Shown: positions 32,137 through 43,581 of the stretch, piece by piece
Position numbering within the stretch: the stretch's first letter is position 1
Layout of the letters: every line of letters starts with the position of its first letter
Origin: Piliocolobus tephrosceles
Lineage: Eukaryota > Chordata > Mammalia > Primates > Cercopithecidae
Direction: 5' to 3'
Length of the DNA: 64,000 nt
Assembly (NCBI RefSeq): GCF_002776525.5
Contig: NC_045439.1
Span: 120,867,300-120,931,299 of the forward strand
Position numbers and translations under genes: made by a program
Notes under the pieces: model-generated
The model's input: the letters and a program-made list of their open reading frames with translations, nothing else
Told to the model about the DNA's origin: nothing
The model's database searches: none

Positions 32137-34698
32137 TTTTTTTTTTTTTTTTTTCACTTAAGTGCATTTATTCAACGTACTTATTCAAACTGAGAATTAT
32201 TACACCACTGGTGTTCTTTTCTTTCTTTCTTTTTTCTTTTAGTTCTAGGGTACATGTGTACAGTGTGCAGGTTTGTTACATATGTATACATGTGCCACAT
32301 TGGTGTGCTGCACCTATTAACTCGTCATTTACATTAGGTATATCTCCTAATGCTATCCCGCCTCTCTACCCCCTCCCCACAACACGCCCCAGTGTGTGAT
32401 GTTCCCCTTCCTGTGTCCAAGTGTTCTCGTTGTTCAATTCCCACCTACGAGTGAAAACATGCGGTGTTAGGTTTTCTGTTCTTGTGATAGTTTGCTGAAA
32501 ATGATGGTTTCCAGCTGCGTCCATGTCCCTACAAAGGACACAAATTTATCCTTTTTTATCGCTGCATAGTATTCCATGGTGTATATGTGCCACATTTTCT
32601 TTATCCAGTCTATTATGATGGACATTTGGGTTGATTCCAAGTCTTTGCTATTGTGAATAGTGCTGCAATAAACATACGTGTGCATGTGTCTTTATAGCAG
32701 CATGATTTATAATCCATTGGGTATATACTCAGTAATGGGATTGCTGGGTCAAATGGTATTTCTAGTTCTAGATCCTTGAGGAATCACCACACTGTCTTCC
32801 ACAGTGGTTGAACTAGTTTACAGCCCCACCAACAGTGTAAAAGTGTTTCTATTTCTCCACATCCTCTCCAGCACCTGTTGTTTCCTGACTTTTTAATGAT
32901 CACCTTTCTAACTGGTGTGAGATGGTATCTCATGGTTGTGGTTTTGGTTTGCATTTCTCTGATGGCCAGTGATGATGAGCATTTTTTCACATGTCTGTTA
33001 GCTGCATAAATGTCTTCTTTTGAGAAGTGTCTGTTCATATCCTTCGCCCACTTTTCGAAGGTTTTTTTTTTTTTCTTGTAAATTTGTTTGAGTTCTTTGT
33101 AGGTTCTGGATATTAGCCCTTGTCAGATGGATAGATTGCAAAATTTTTCTCCCATTCTGTAGGTTGCCTGTTCACTCTGATGGTAGTTTCTTTTGCTGTG
33201 CAGAAGCTCTTTAGTTTAATTGGATCCCATTTGTCAATTTTGGCTTTTGTTGCCGTTGCTTTTGCTGTTTTAGACATGAAGTCCTTGCCCATGCCTATGT
33301 CCTGAACGGGATTGCCTAGGTTTTGTCTTATGGCTTTTGTGGTTTTAGGTCTAACATTTAAGTCTTTAATCCATCTTGAATTAATGTTTGTATAAGATGT
33401 AAGGAAGAGATCCAGTTTCAGCTTTCTATATATGGCTAGCTAGTTTTCCCAGCACCATTTATTAAATAGGGAATCCTTTCCCCATCTCTTGTTTTTGTCA
33501 GGTTTGTCAAAGATCAGATGGTTGTAGATGTGTGGTATTATTTCTGAGGGCTTTGCTCTGTTCCATTGGTCTATATCTCTGTTTTGGTACCAGTACCATG
33601 ATGTTTTGGTTACTGTAACCTTGTAGTATAGTTTGAAGTCAGGTAGCATGATACCTCCAACTTTGTTCTTTTGGCTTAGGATTGTCTTGGCAATGCAGGC
33701 TCTTTTTTGGTTCCATATGAACTTTCAAGTAGTTTTTTTCCAATTTCTGTGAAGAAAGTCATTGGTAGCTTGATGGGGATGGCATGAAATCTATAAATTA
33801 CCTTGGGCGGTAAGGCCATTTTCACAACATCGATTCTTCCTGTCCATGAGCATGGAATGTTCTTCCATTTGTTTGTGTTCTCTTTTATTTCATTGAGCAG
33901 TGGTGTGTAGTTGTCCTTGAAGAGGTCCTTCACGTCACTTGTAAGTTAGATTCCTAGGTATTTTATTCTCTTTGAAGCAGTTTTATTCTCTTTGAAGAGT
34001 GAACTGGGAGTTCACTCATGATTTAACGCTCTGTTTGTCTGTTACTGGTGTATAAGAATGCTTGTGATTTTTGCACATTGATTTTGTATCCTGAGTCTTT
34101 GCTGAAGTTGCTTATCAGCTGAAGGAGATTTTGGACTGAGATGATGGGGTTTTCTAAATATACAATCATGTCATCTGTAAACAGGGACAATTTGACTTCC
34201 TGTTTTACTAATTGAATACCCTTTATTTCTTTCTCCTGCCTGATTGCCCTGGCCAGAACTTCCAACACTATGTAGAATAGGAGTGGTGAGACAGGACATT
34301 CCTGTCTTGTGCCAGTTTTCAAAGGGAATGCTTCCAGTTTTTGCCCATTCCGTATGATATTGGCTGTGGCTTTGCCAAAAATAGCTCTTATTATTTTGAG
34401 ATACATCCCATAATACCTAATTTATTGAGAGTGTTTAGCATGAAGGGCTGTTGAATTTTGTCAAAGGCCTTTTCTGTATCTATTGAGATAATCATGTGGA
34501 TTTTTGTCTTTGGTTCTGTTTTAATGCTGGATTACATTCATTGATTTGTGTATGTTGGACCAGCTTTGCATCCCAGGGATGAAGCCAACTTGATCGTGGT
34601 GGATAAGGTTTTTGATGTGCTGCTAGATTTGGTTTGCCAGTATTTTATTGAGGATTTTTGCTTCAATGGTCATCAGGGATATTGGTCGAAAATTCTCT
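32137..34698 (-). mobile_element. L1-C, antisense, 5' truncated, with 3' transduction
   Basis: An L1PA-like element on -. The L1 3' UTR begins at about 32241 on the map ('agttctagggtacatgtgta'), and ORF2 is read towards 34698. Broken ORF2 frames on - lie at 32467-32685, 33440-33649, 33676-33933 and 34023-34406. Target-site duplication: 'ttagaatctt' (32129-32138) and 'ttagattctt' (34699-34708). Beyond the L1 3' end lie an internal A-rich tail, 61 bp of non-L1 sequence and a second A tail. Confidence 0.93.
32155..32215 (-). mobile_element. L1-C 3'-transduced segment (61 bp)
   Basis: Non-L1 sequence between two T runs on + (32137-32154 and 32216-32240). On - it carries AATAAA (complement at 32167-32172) 12 nt before the outer A tail. 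This is the signature of L1 read-through to a downstream poly(A) signal, carrying source-locus flank along. Confidence 0.82.
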
Positions 34699-35093
34699 TT
34701 AGATTCTTATGCTGCTGCTGATGGGGCCACCAAAGGCAGGGGAAGAGGCCAAGTGGGCCACTGACTGGGCCATGGTGAGAACCAAGAGTCACATGTGTTC
34801 ATACTCCAGGTTAACCCTGAACTCCCCATGTGATGTGCACTCTGTTTAATGTGTGCCTCGGCTTCCCCATCTGTAACGTGAGTCGGGGGAAGGTGGTAAT
34901 TCCTACTTCCCAGGGCTGTTGTGGGGATTAAAGTGCTATGGTGAATGAAGGACATGCCAAGTACAGGCCCACAAAAGAGGGCAGGGCAGGTCTGAGCTCA
35001 GAGCTGCTACACCAGGCTTTGGATTTCTTTTTGTGAGTAAATAAAACTGGCTGGTAAATGAAAAACCAAGAAAAAAAAAATAACAACAACAAC
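34699..35093 (+). pseudogene. GPAT4: GPAT4 pseudogene, 3'-UTR end with poly(A)
   Basis: GC-richer sequence starting at the L1-C target site ('attcttatgctgctgctgat') and ending with AATAAA at 35041-35046, then an A-rich tail 'aagaaaaaaaaaataacaac'. The tail is followed by 'aaagcagctcctgg' (35094-35107), the second copy of the retrocopy target-site duplication. Open frames here are UTR noise. Confidence 0.8.
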
Positions 35094-35678
35094 AAAGCAG
35101 CTCCTGGATTCACTGATTTTTTTTTAAGGGTTTTCCGTGTCTCTATCTCCTTCTGTTGTGCCCTGATCTTAGTTATTTCTTGTCTTCTGCTAGCTTTTGA
35201 ATTTGTTTGCTCTTGCTTCTCTAGTTCTTTTCATTGTGATGTTAGGGTGTCAAATTTAGATCTTTCCTGCTTTCTTCTGTGGACATTTAGTGCTATAAAT
35301 TTTCCTCTAAACACTGCTTTAGCTGTGTCCCAGAGATTCTGGTACGTTGTGTCTTTGTTCTCATTGGTTTTGATGAACTTATTTATTTCTGCCTTAATTT
35401 CATTATCTACACAGTAGGCATTCAGGAGGAAGTTGTTCAATTTCCATGTAGCTGTGTGGTTTTGAGTAAGTTTCTTAATCCTGAGTTCTAATCCTGGGTT
35501 CTAATTTGATTGCAATGTGGTCTGAGAGACTGTTATGATATCTGTTCTTTTGCATTTGCTGAGGAATGTTTTACTTAAAATCATGTGATTGATTTTAGAG
35601 TAGGTACAATCTGGTGCTGAGAAGAATGTATATTTTGTTGATTTGGGATGAATATTCTGTATATGTCTATTTGGCCAC
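35094..35678 (-). mobile_element. L1-B, inverted 5' segment, part 2
   Basis: Antisense L1 continuing exactly where 25641 stopped ('ctcctggattcactga', '...cgtgtctctatctcc', 'attgcaatgtggtctgagag'), reaching the endonuclease-proximal part of ORF2. It ends near 'tgtctatttggccac', where the sense half starts. Confidence 0.9.
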
Positions 35679-36412
35679 TAGAGAAATGGAAACCAAAACC
35701 ACAATGAGATACCATCTCACACCAGTTAGAATGGCGATCATTAAAAAGTCAGGAAACAACAGGTGCTGAAGAGGATGTGGAGAAATAGGAACACTTTTAC
35801 ACTGTTGGTGGGAATGTAAACTAGTTCAACCCATTGTGGAAAACAGTGTGGTGATTCATCAAGGCTCTAGAACTAGAAATACCATTTGACCCAGCAATTC
35901 CATTACTGGGTATATACCCAAAGGATTATAAATCATTCTACTATAAAGATGCATGCACACATATGTTTATTGCAACACTATTCACAATAGCAAAGACTCG
36001 GAACCAACCTAAATGTCCATCAATGATAGACTGGATAAAGAAAATGTGGCACATATACACCATGGAATACTATGCAGCCATAAAAAAGGATGAGTTCATG
36101 TCCTTTGCAGGGACATGGATGAAGTTGGAAACCACAATTCTCAGCAAACTAACACAGGAACAGAAAACCAAAGACTGCATGTTCTCAGTCATAAGTGGGA
36201 GTTGAATAATGAGAACACATGGACACAGGGAGGGGAACATCACACACTGGGATCTGTTGGGGTATGGGGGCTAGGGGAGGGATAGCATTAGGAGAAATAC
36301 CTAATGTAGATGATGGGTTGATAGGTGCTGCAAACCACCATGGCACATGTTTACCTGTGTAACAAACTTGCACGTTCTGCACATGTATCCCAGAACTTAA
36401 AGTATAATAATA
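35679..36412 (+). mobile_element. L1-B, sense 3' segment
   Basis: Sense L1 from late ORF2 ('caatgagataccatctcaca') through the 3' UTR ('gcaaaccaccatggcacatg') to 'cagaacttaaagtataataa'. The ORF2 end is open at 35963-36205. In L1 coordinates this begins only ~30 bp after the point where the inverted segment ends (23444), as expected of twin priming. Confidence 0.92.
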
Positions 36413-36416
36413 TAAT

Positions 36417-37776
36417 TGCAAAAGCAATTGCAGCAAAAGCAAAAATTAACAAATGGGATCTAAATAAACTAAAGATTTTCTATACAGCAAAAGAAACTAT
36501 CATTAGAGTGAACAGGCAACCTACAGAATGAAAGAAAATTTTTTCAAACTATTTATTTGACAAAGATCTAAGACTCAGCATCTACAAGAAATGTAAACAA
36601 ATATACAAGAAAATAAAAACAGCCCCATTACAACGTGGGCAAAGGACATGAACAGACACTTCTCATAAGAAGACACACATGTGGCCAACAAAAGTATGAA
36701 TAAAAGCTCAACATCACTGATCATTAGAAAAATGCAGGCCGGGCACGGTGGGTCACGCCTGCAATCCCAGCACTTTGGGAGGCTGAGGCAGGCAGATCAC
36801 GAGGTCAGGAGATCAAGACCATCCTGGCTAACATGGTGAAACCCTGTCTCTATTAAAAATACAAAAAAAAAATTAGCCAGGCATGATGGTGGGCACCTCT
36901 AGTCCCAGCTACTTGGGAGTTTGAGGTAGGAGAATGGCATGAATCCGGGAGGTGGAGCCTGCAGTGAGCCAAGATCACACCACTGCACTCTAGCCTCGGT
37001 AACAGAGCGAGACTCCATCTCAAAAAAATAAATAAATGCAAATTGAAAGTACAATGAGATACCATCTCACACCCGTTCATAATGGTTTTTATTAAAAAGA
37101 AAAAAAAAAGATGCTGGTGAGGTTGCAGAGAAGAAAAAATGATTTTATACTGTTTGTAGAAGCGTAAATCAGTTCAACCATTATGGAAAACGGTGTAGCG
37201 ACTCCTCAAAGACCTAGAGGCAGGAATACCATTGGACCCAGCAACCCCATGACTAGATATATACCCAAAGGAATATAAATCACTCTATTATAAAGACACA
37301 GGCACATGTATGTTCACTGTAGCACTACGCGCGATAGCAAAGACACGGAATCAACCTAAATGTCTATAAATGATAGACTGGACAAAGAAAATGTGGTACA
37401 TAGATAACATGGATGGAATACTTTGCAGCCATAAAAAGGAACAAGATCATGTCCTTTGCAGGAACATGGATGGAGTTGGAAGCCAGTGTTCTCAGCAGGA
37501 ACAGAAAACCAAATATCATGTGTTCTTGCTTATAAACGGGAGCCGAACGATGAAAACAGGCGGACACATGATGGGGAACAACACACACTGGGGCCTGTTG
37601 GAAAGTGATGGGTGGGAGGAAGGAGAGTATCAGGAAGAATAGCTAATGTATGCTTGGCTTAATACTTACGTGATAGGATGATCTGTGCAGTAAACCACCA
37701 TGGCACATTTACCTATATAACAAATCTCTGCACATCCTGCACATGTAACCCTGAGCTTAAAATAAGTTGGAAAAAA
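36417..37776 (+). mobile_element. L1-A, part after the insertion, to its 3' end
   Basis: Resumes with 'agcaaaaattaacaaatggg' and runs through the ORF2 C-terminal region and 3' UTR ('cacatgtaaccctgagctta') to an A tail at about 37771. About 50 bp of L1-A expected between 23443 and 36417 is missing. The right target-site duplication 'gaaagaagcca' (37777-37787) matches 'gaaagcggcca' at 21880-21890 at 9 of 11 positions. An Alu interrupts it. Confidence 0.92.
36737..37031 (+). mobile_element. Alu inside L1-A
   Basis: Sense Alu starting 'ggccgggcacggtgggtcac', with an A-rich tail of aaataaat type. The flanks 'aaatgca' at 36730-36736 and 37034-37040 are target-site copies. L1-A sequence continues across it. 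Confidence 0.95.
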
Positions 37777-37780
37777 GAAA

Positions 37781-37893
37781 GAAGCCACAGACAATATGTA
37801 AAGAATGAGGTTGGCAGTGTTCATAAAACTCTCTTTGAAAAAACAGGTGGTAGCCCAAAATATCTCACTAGATGTAGTTTACCAACCCATAGT
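37781..37893 (+). mobile_element. hAT/Charlie-like DNA element, right fragment
   Basis: It continues the element broken at 21890: 'gaagccacagacaatatgta', 'gaatgaggttggcagtgttc', 'ataaaact', 'aaacaggtggtagccc', then terminal 'gtagtttaccaaccca'. With the 16-kb stack removed, the two fragments read as one element. Confidence 0.75.
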
Positions 37894-38077
37894 GTAGATA
37901 ATCATGGTGGCTGTATCAAATTAAATGGAGCCTAAGTGAGTCATACGGTTCATATAGTTATAGTTGCACATTCTCCATTTTCCTACATAATACAACAGAG
38001 TATCAAAGTGACTAAAGGATTTCACTGCAGCCAAACAGAATAAACAGCTTTCCTATTGTTTAAAAATGAACAATTTA
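37894..38077. other. Single-copy spacer
   Basis: Nothing recognisable. Confidence 0.4.
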
Positions 38078-38239
38078 TTCAGGCATGGTGGAACATGCTT
38101 GTAGTCCCAGCTACTTCAGAGGCTGAGGCCAGAGGGTCATTTGAGCCCAGGAGGTTGAGGCTGCAGTGAGCTATGATCATGCCACTACACTCCAGCCTGA
38201 GTGACAGAGCGAGACACTGTCTCAAAAAAATAATAAAAT
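38078..38239 (+). mobile_element. Half-Alu (right monomer type)
   Basis: A single Alu arm: 'ggcatggtggaacatgcttg', 'cccaggaggttgaggctgca', 'ccactacactccagcctgag', then an A-rich tail. No left arm is present. Confidence 0.88.
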
Positions 38240-39010
38240 GAAAATAAGAATAAATAAAAATTTCTTTCTAATTGCATCAAATTGAATATCCCAATCTCTG
38301 CCAGATCTCCACATAATCATCCCAAAATAGATCAAGACAAAGTTAATTTAGTCTGACTAACAATTTTGAGTTGGTCAGACTAAGGGCAAAGATTGTCTTT
38401 AACAAGCTACACATTTTGAATTGACCCATCACAATTAACTTTCTTGTGAACTATTCCAATAAGTTTTGCATTATGGAAATTCAATTTACAGATTTATCTC
38501 TAGAAGTATGGTTTGTAATTTTTGGTAGCAAAACAATGAGAAATTGTAAAATGAAATTGTGAAATAATGAACCTGTGGTCAGTACAGCATGTGCTAAAAG
38601 ACATGGAAACCATGCTCTTTGAAAAAGCCTACATTCTACTTGGGATAGAATATAGCTTATTTCAACACACTTATTAATCGCTTATTATATGTCAGGCAAA
38701 ACCCCATAATTTACTGTCCACCTTTGAGAAGCTCGTAGACTAACAAGAGTATGAAACAGAGTACATCCATATTTACACCTCCTTTTTCAGCAAATTTTCT
38801 TTCTGATTTGTGGCACACAACATGCTCTTTGTCGTGCTGATTTCTTGTTCATGTGCTACTCCTTTTCTGTAGAACAGTTTCTCCCGCTAGTGTACAGAGA
38901 AGGAGGACTTGCAACATTTTTAGGTAAAGATTCTTAGAGAATTTGAGGAGTGAATTGAGATTATCCAGGCAAAGATGAGAAACACTAAACTACTGAAAAA
39001 GGAAAATGTG
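38240..39010. other. Single-copy sequence
   Basis: Possible weak ancient relic near 38670-38760 ('gcttattatatgtcaggca'). Otherwise nothing recognisable. Confidence 0.4.
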
Positions 39011-39133
39011 GCCGGGACGGTGGTTCACGCCTGTAATCCCAGCACTTTGGGAGGCCGAGGCAGGCAGATCACGAGGTCAGCAGATCAAGACCATCCTGGC
39101 TAACACGGTGAAACCCTGACTCTACCAAAAATA

Positions 39134-39167
<34 letters not shown>

Positions 39168-39267
39168 NNNNNNNNNNNNNNNNNNNNNNNNNNNNNNNNN
39201 NNNNNNNNNNNNNNNNNNNNNNNNNNNNNNNNNNNNNNNNNNNNNNNNNNNNNNNNNNNNNNNNNNN

Positions 39268-39298
<31 letters not shown>

Positions 39299-39466
39299 AG
39301 CCAGGCATGGTGGAGGGCGCTTGTAGTCCCAGCTACTCAGGTGGCTGAGGCAGGAGAATGGCATGAAACTGGGAGGCGGAGTTTGCAGTGAGCCGAGATC
39401 GCACCACTGCACTCCAGCCTGGGTGAGAGCGAGACTCCATCTCAGAAAAAAAAAAAAAAAAAAAAA
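39011..39466 (+). mobile_element. Alu (AluY-like) with an assembly gap in its middle linker
   Basis: Sense Alu from 'ggccgggacggtggttcacg' to 'ccatctcag' plus an A tail. The central A-rich linker is expanded to ~38 A before and ~29 A after the N block. A 96-codon minus-strand frame across the Ns is meaningless. Confidence 0.92.
39168..39267. other. Assembly gap (100 N)
   Basis: Exactly 100 N, the usual placeholder for a gap of unknown size, inside a poly(A) stretch. The true linker length is unknown. Confidence 0.99.
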
Positions 39467-40713
39467 GGAAAGTGCATGAGTGAGGACATTCTGTCACGAA
39501 GTATCCTGTTATGAACCATAAACTACAAACAGAATAGGCAAAGAAGGGAATTGCAAAAGATGGGGCTGGAGAGTTGGAGAAATTAGGTCATAGAGGGTCT
39601 CATATCCTTGTGCATAATTACCAGATTTGATACTTACCATTTACTCTTTTTAAATCTGCATCCGTTTGACATACAACTTGCATGCACCAGCCCCCAACAC
39701 TAACACCATTATACACACAGAGATTCTTATGTGCCCCTCGCCTTGGAGGATGCAGAAGAGAAACTTGACAGAAAGAAATAGGGAGAAAAAAGCTAAAGGT
39801 TTTTAATCAAGTTGTTAGTGATTTGGCATTTGATATAAAGTCTTAATCCTCTTTTCTCCCCAAAATCATTTATAAAATTTATATTACTGCTAATGCTTTC
39901 TGAAGTTAAATATGTTTTCTGAAGATTTCATGAATGCAGAGCTTGACTTCAAGAGCAAAGATTTTCCATGGAGGCCTGGTCATATGTTGGTTGTATTAGT
40001 ATTTCCTATTTTTCAGAAACTATACTCACTGCTACAAATGGAAAGATGAATTCTATGTGAGGAGACAAACACTAACAAATAATAATCACAGCACTGCGAT
40101 AAGTGTTAATAAAAAAAAAGGAGGCTTATACTATGTTATATGGAAAGAGGAAGAAATGATTAATTTTACTAAGAGAGGTCCTGAGAAGGCTTTCCAAAGG
40201 AGATGATATTTGAGCTGACCTTTGAAGCATAATTAAGAGCTTACCAGAAAGAGAGGAGAGTTAGAAAGTCATTAAAACCAGGGAAAAAAATTCTTACAGA
40301 AAACGTTGTGTTTTAGAAAACTGTACATAGATTCATGTAGTTGAAACACAAGTTGTGTGAGGATGATAAGGCAGAAGTCAAATCATGGAGTCATGGAGAG
40401 GAGGGAAGAATTGCTGGTTTGAAGTCTTCAAAGAAAAAATAGGATTAGTGGTATCAATACACATGACTGAGCTAAGCCCTGAAGAATGAGTAACATTGAT
40501 TATCATAAACAGATCACCCAAAAGGGTCCTCATCATGTCTTTTATCTTCTATATCCTCTTCCATACTTAATCAGTGCTGAGAATAAGATGATATGCACAT
40601 GCAACCTGCTTTACTGATTACCTAATTGCCACAAAGACCACAAGAAATCTATTTTGGATCTTCGGATAGTCCCCAAATTACCTAACCACCAGATGTGTAG
40701 AAGAGAATATATT
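39467..40713. other. Single-copy sequence
   Basis: No gene or confident repeat. Confidence 0.45.
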
Positions 40714-41073
40714 CTAAAATAGTCACTAGTATGGAAGAATGCTGAAGGATGCTACAAAGGTTTGGAAGGATTTTATATGAATTATATAAATCATTTTATG
40801 TGATTTATAAATTTATTGTCATTTTATATGCATCATATAAATCATTTTATGTGAGTTATAAATATATTATCATTTTATATGAATGTCATAAAAATCATAA
40901 AATATATACCTGATATACATTATATCATATTATATATCAGATTTTTAACAATCTAACTGTATCATTGAGATTAATAAAAACTTTATATATATATATTTTA
41001 TATAATTGCACACAATCCTTCTAAATTTTTGAAGCATCCTTTAGCATTCTTCCATACTAATGACTATTTTGGA
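40714..41073. repeat. AT-rich foldback with minisatellite core
   Basis: The left arm (about 40714-40790) contains 'agtatggaagaatgctgaag'. The right arm (about 41000-41073) is its reverse complement with about 10 differences. The interior begins with a 51-bp tandem unit: 40771-40821, 40822-40872 and a partial unit at 40873-40898. The interior is almost pure A/T. No transposon family is recognised. Confidence 0.8.
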
Positions 41074-42680
41074 AGGTAGGTAGTAGGTAGATAGATACCA
41101 GTTTTTATTTATATCAGTGATTATATATATACACACACATATATATACAACATACATATGTCCGTTTTTAACACCTGTATTCTAGAATATTGGAGGTAAC
41201 ATATTCTACACACACTTGCACTTTTCTTTTAAAATATAACAATGTCAAATCATGCAGGCGACTGAATATATATCCTACCACTATAAATTTATTTTAAAAA
41301 TATGTATTGGATATCTAATATGTAAAATGCAGAAATATTGTGGCATTCTTTTTATTGGCATGTGAAGAGTCTATAAAATACTGATAAAAATAAAGTTAAA
41401 AACAACACATAAAATATCATTCTATTTTTATTAAACTATTTATATGGGTATACTGTATATGTATTCACACACACATATGGATTCAAACTGGTTCCATTCA
41501 GAGCTTTTCTTGCATCTGCTTTGTTTTTCATGTTATGCAGTTTAAGATCTTTTTTAAATATGAAATCAACAAGAAAATAAAAATTATTGAGCATTAATTA
41601 CCTTTTTAAATATGCACTTCAAGTACATTAAGTCTCAAAACCTTAGCAATATAGGAAACAAGATTTTAATGTGAAATCTCATCATAAAGCACACAGGAGA
41701 TGTTATTTTCTTAAAGGGATACATATGTCAATAACCCTCCATGCAATGAAATTGGCCCATTTTTAAAAAAATAGTCTAGGGCCAAATTTCTAGACTCCAT
41801 GATGAAATAGTGGAAGCTTATCTCTTAGAGGAACTAAATCACTAGCCTACTCACTGCTGTTATCCCAGCTTCAAATTTCATTTCAGTTTATCCATTTTAA
41901 TAAAAGAGTCTGTATTATTTATCTTTGCCAAAAAGGTTTTTAATCCCCTCATTAAGATTTTTAATAGATATTGCAAGTCTAGGACAAGAGCCACTAAGAA
42001 GTAATTTTAAATAACTGCCATGTTAACCTCATAGGTTATACTGGACTGAAGAAGAGTGATTAGGACGTAATAAACCAGAAAATTGCAATACCTGTTTTGC
42101 CATTATTTTAACTTGTGTTTAATGTCTTTTTGCATTAAAACTGTATTAAAGACCTTCAATATAGTATGGCAGGGCTATACTATATGGAATGGTAATATTT
42201 TAAAAAATCGAATGTAGTTTAAATGTTTAGAGTATTTATGTTCTTTGTGGTTCAGATTAACACAATATCTAAACCATTACTGATAAGATTAGTGTCAGGC
42301 TTGTCATTTTTGTCTACAACAGCCTGAGGAAAACTGTGAAATTAGAGAACCAGAAGCAGTAAACATGATGGAGAATAATCTGTAGAAAAAAGCCACAAAG
42401 AACATCACATGTAGGTAAATTCCCCCTTAAAGGGGAAAAAGAGAACTCTGTCTGAAAGTTGAACATCTCTTGGAGGATTCTGTAAGAATATGAAGAATCT
42501 TTTAATTAATCTGAAATTAACCTGAAAAAGTTAATGCTACCTGAAATGGTGCTGATGGTTTGAGGATACATGGCCAAAATGAGTAGTAATATGTTCAGTT
42601 TTACTCTTTAAGCTTATACTCTTTTACCTTTTATTTATATAGGTAGATATATTTCAATTCCCAACAACCTTGCATTATTG
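41074..42680. other. Single-copy AT-rich sequence
   Basis: Short TA and CA runs lie near 41124-41150. No gene seen. Confidence 0.45.
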
Positions 42681-42689
42681 AAACCCAAG

Positions 42690-42992
42690 CTATATCTATC
42701 TACCTTTCTATCTGCCTCTCTATAAACAGGGATATATAGTATGGATATATATATATATATAATGAATATATATATAGTATGAATATACATATATATGTAG
42801 AGAGACAGAGAGAGAGATAGTTCATATAGATAAATCTATCTAGATATATAGACCTACTCCATATAGAGATATCTAGATAGATCAGTATCTACAGATATTA
42901 ATATATGAACCTAGATATATATATATATAGATATATATATAGATATATATATAGATATATATATATAGATATATATATAGATATATATATAG

Positions 42993-43025
<33 letters not shown>

Positions 43026-43026
43026 T
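42690..43026. repeat. AT-rich compound microsatellite
   Basis: Tracts of tatc, (ta)n and an 'agatatatat' motif repeated about nine times (42911-43004), followed by (ac)n at about 43006-43025. An open frame over it reads Ile-Tyr-Arg/Asp repeats and is an artefact of the motif. Confidence 0.95.
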
Positions 43027-43048
43027 CTGTCTGTGTACCTATATATAT

Positions 43049-43248
43049 ATTCATAGCTCTGTTATCACCTCTGTGGTCTTGGAGAAGCTACTTCCATTCT
43101 AAGGACCTTAGTTCTTCCATCCATTAAATAAAAAGACAGGACATGGCAGCCATTTGGTGAGCTCTGACCATGAAGCAGGAGCCTTGCTAGCTGTGATATT
43201 TACACTGTGCTCCATTGCACCCTAGTTCAGTGCTACCTGGAGAAAGAC
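43049..43248 (+). repeat. 200-bp inverted duplication, arm 1
   Basis: Its reverse complement equals 44518-44717 with a single mismatch (a gtagctt/gcagctt change). The arm is bounded on both sides by TA microsatellite, which suggests it was inserted into the tract. The arm itself is not a repeat I recognise, apart from possible weak MIR similarity. Confidence 0.95.
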
Positions 43249-43312
<64 letters not shown>

Positions 43313-43330
43313 GACAGACAGAGAGAGAGA
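43249..43330. repeat. (TA)n then (CA)/(GACA)/(GA) microsatellite
   Basis: About 27 TA units followed by short ac, agac and ag runs. It directly abuts arm 1 of the inverted duplication. Confidence 0.95.
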
Positions 43331-43568
43331 CATAAAGTGAGCTTTTGTTTATGTATGGCCCTAAAAACCTGAGGCTCTTATTTCAGCCATTTTTTAGTTA
43401 AGAACATTGGTATGAGATTAATCACATATCACATAAGACCTAATGTAAATATTCCTTTTGTCACATTTCTACCTACTTTTACCACCAGGCTCTATCCAAC
43501 AACTTGTCATTTATTTGTGGAATGTTTTATTCACAATTAGCTTTTCTGTTTTATAATTGTACAAACAT
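43331..43568. other. Single-copy sequence
   Basis: Nothing recognisable. Confidence 0.4.
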
Positions 43569-43581
43569 AAGTCAGTATCTT

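Noticed and set aside
38655..38790. Possible MIR/L3-like relic
   Set aside because: Only one short block ('gcttattatatgtcaggca') matches; too weak for a feature call.
42905..43102. Frame encoding regular Ile-Tyr-Arg/Asp repeats
   Set aside because: It is the translation of the agatatatat microsatellite, not a repeat protein.
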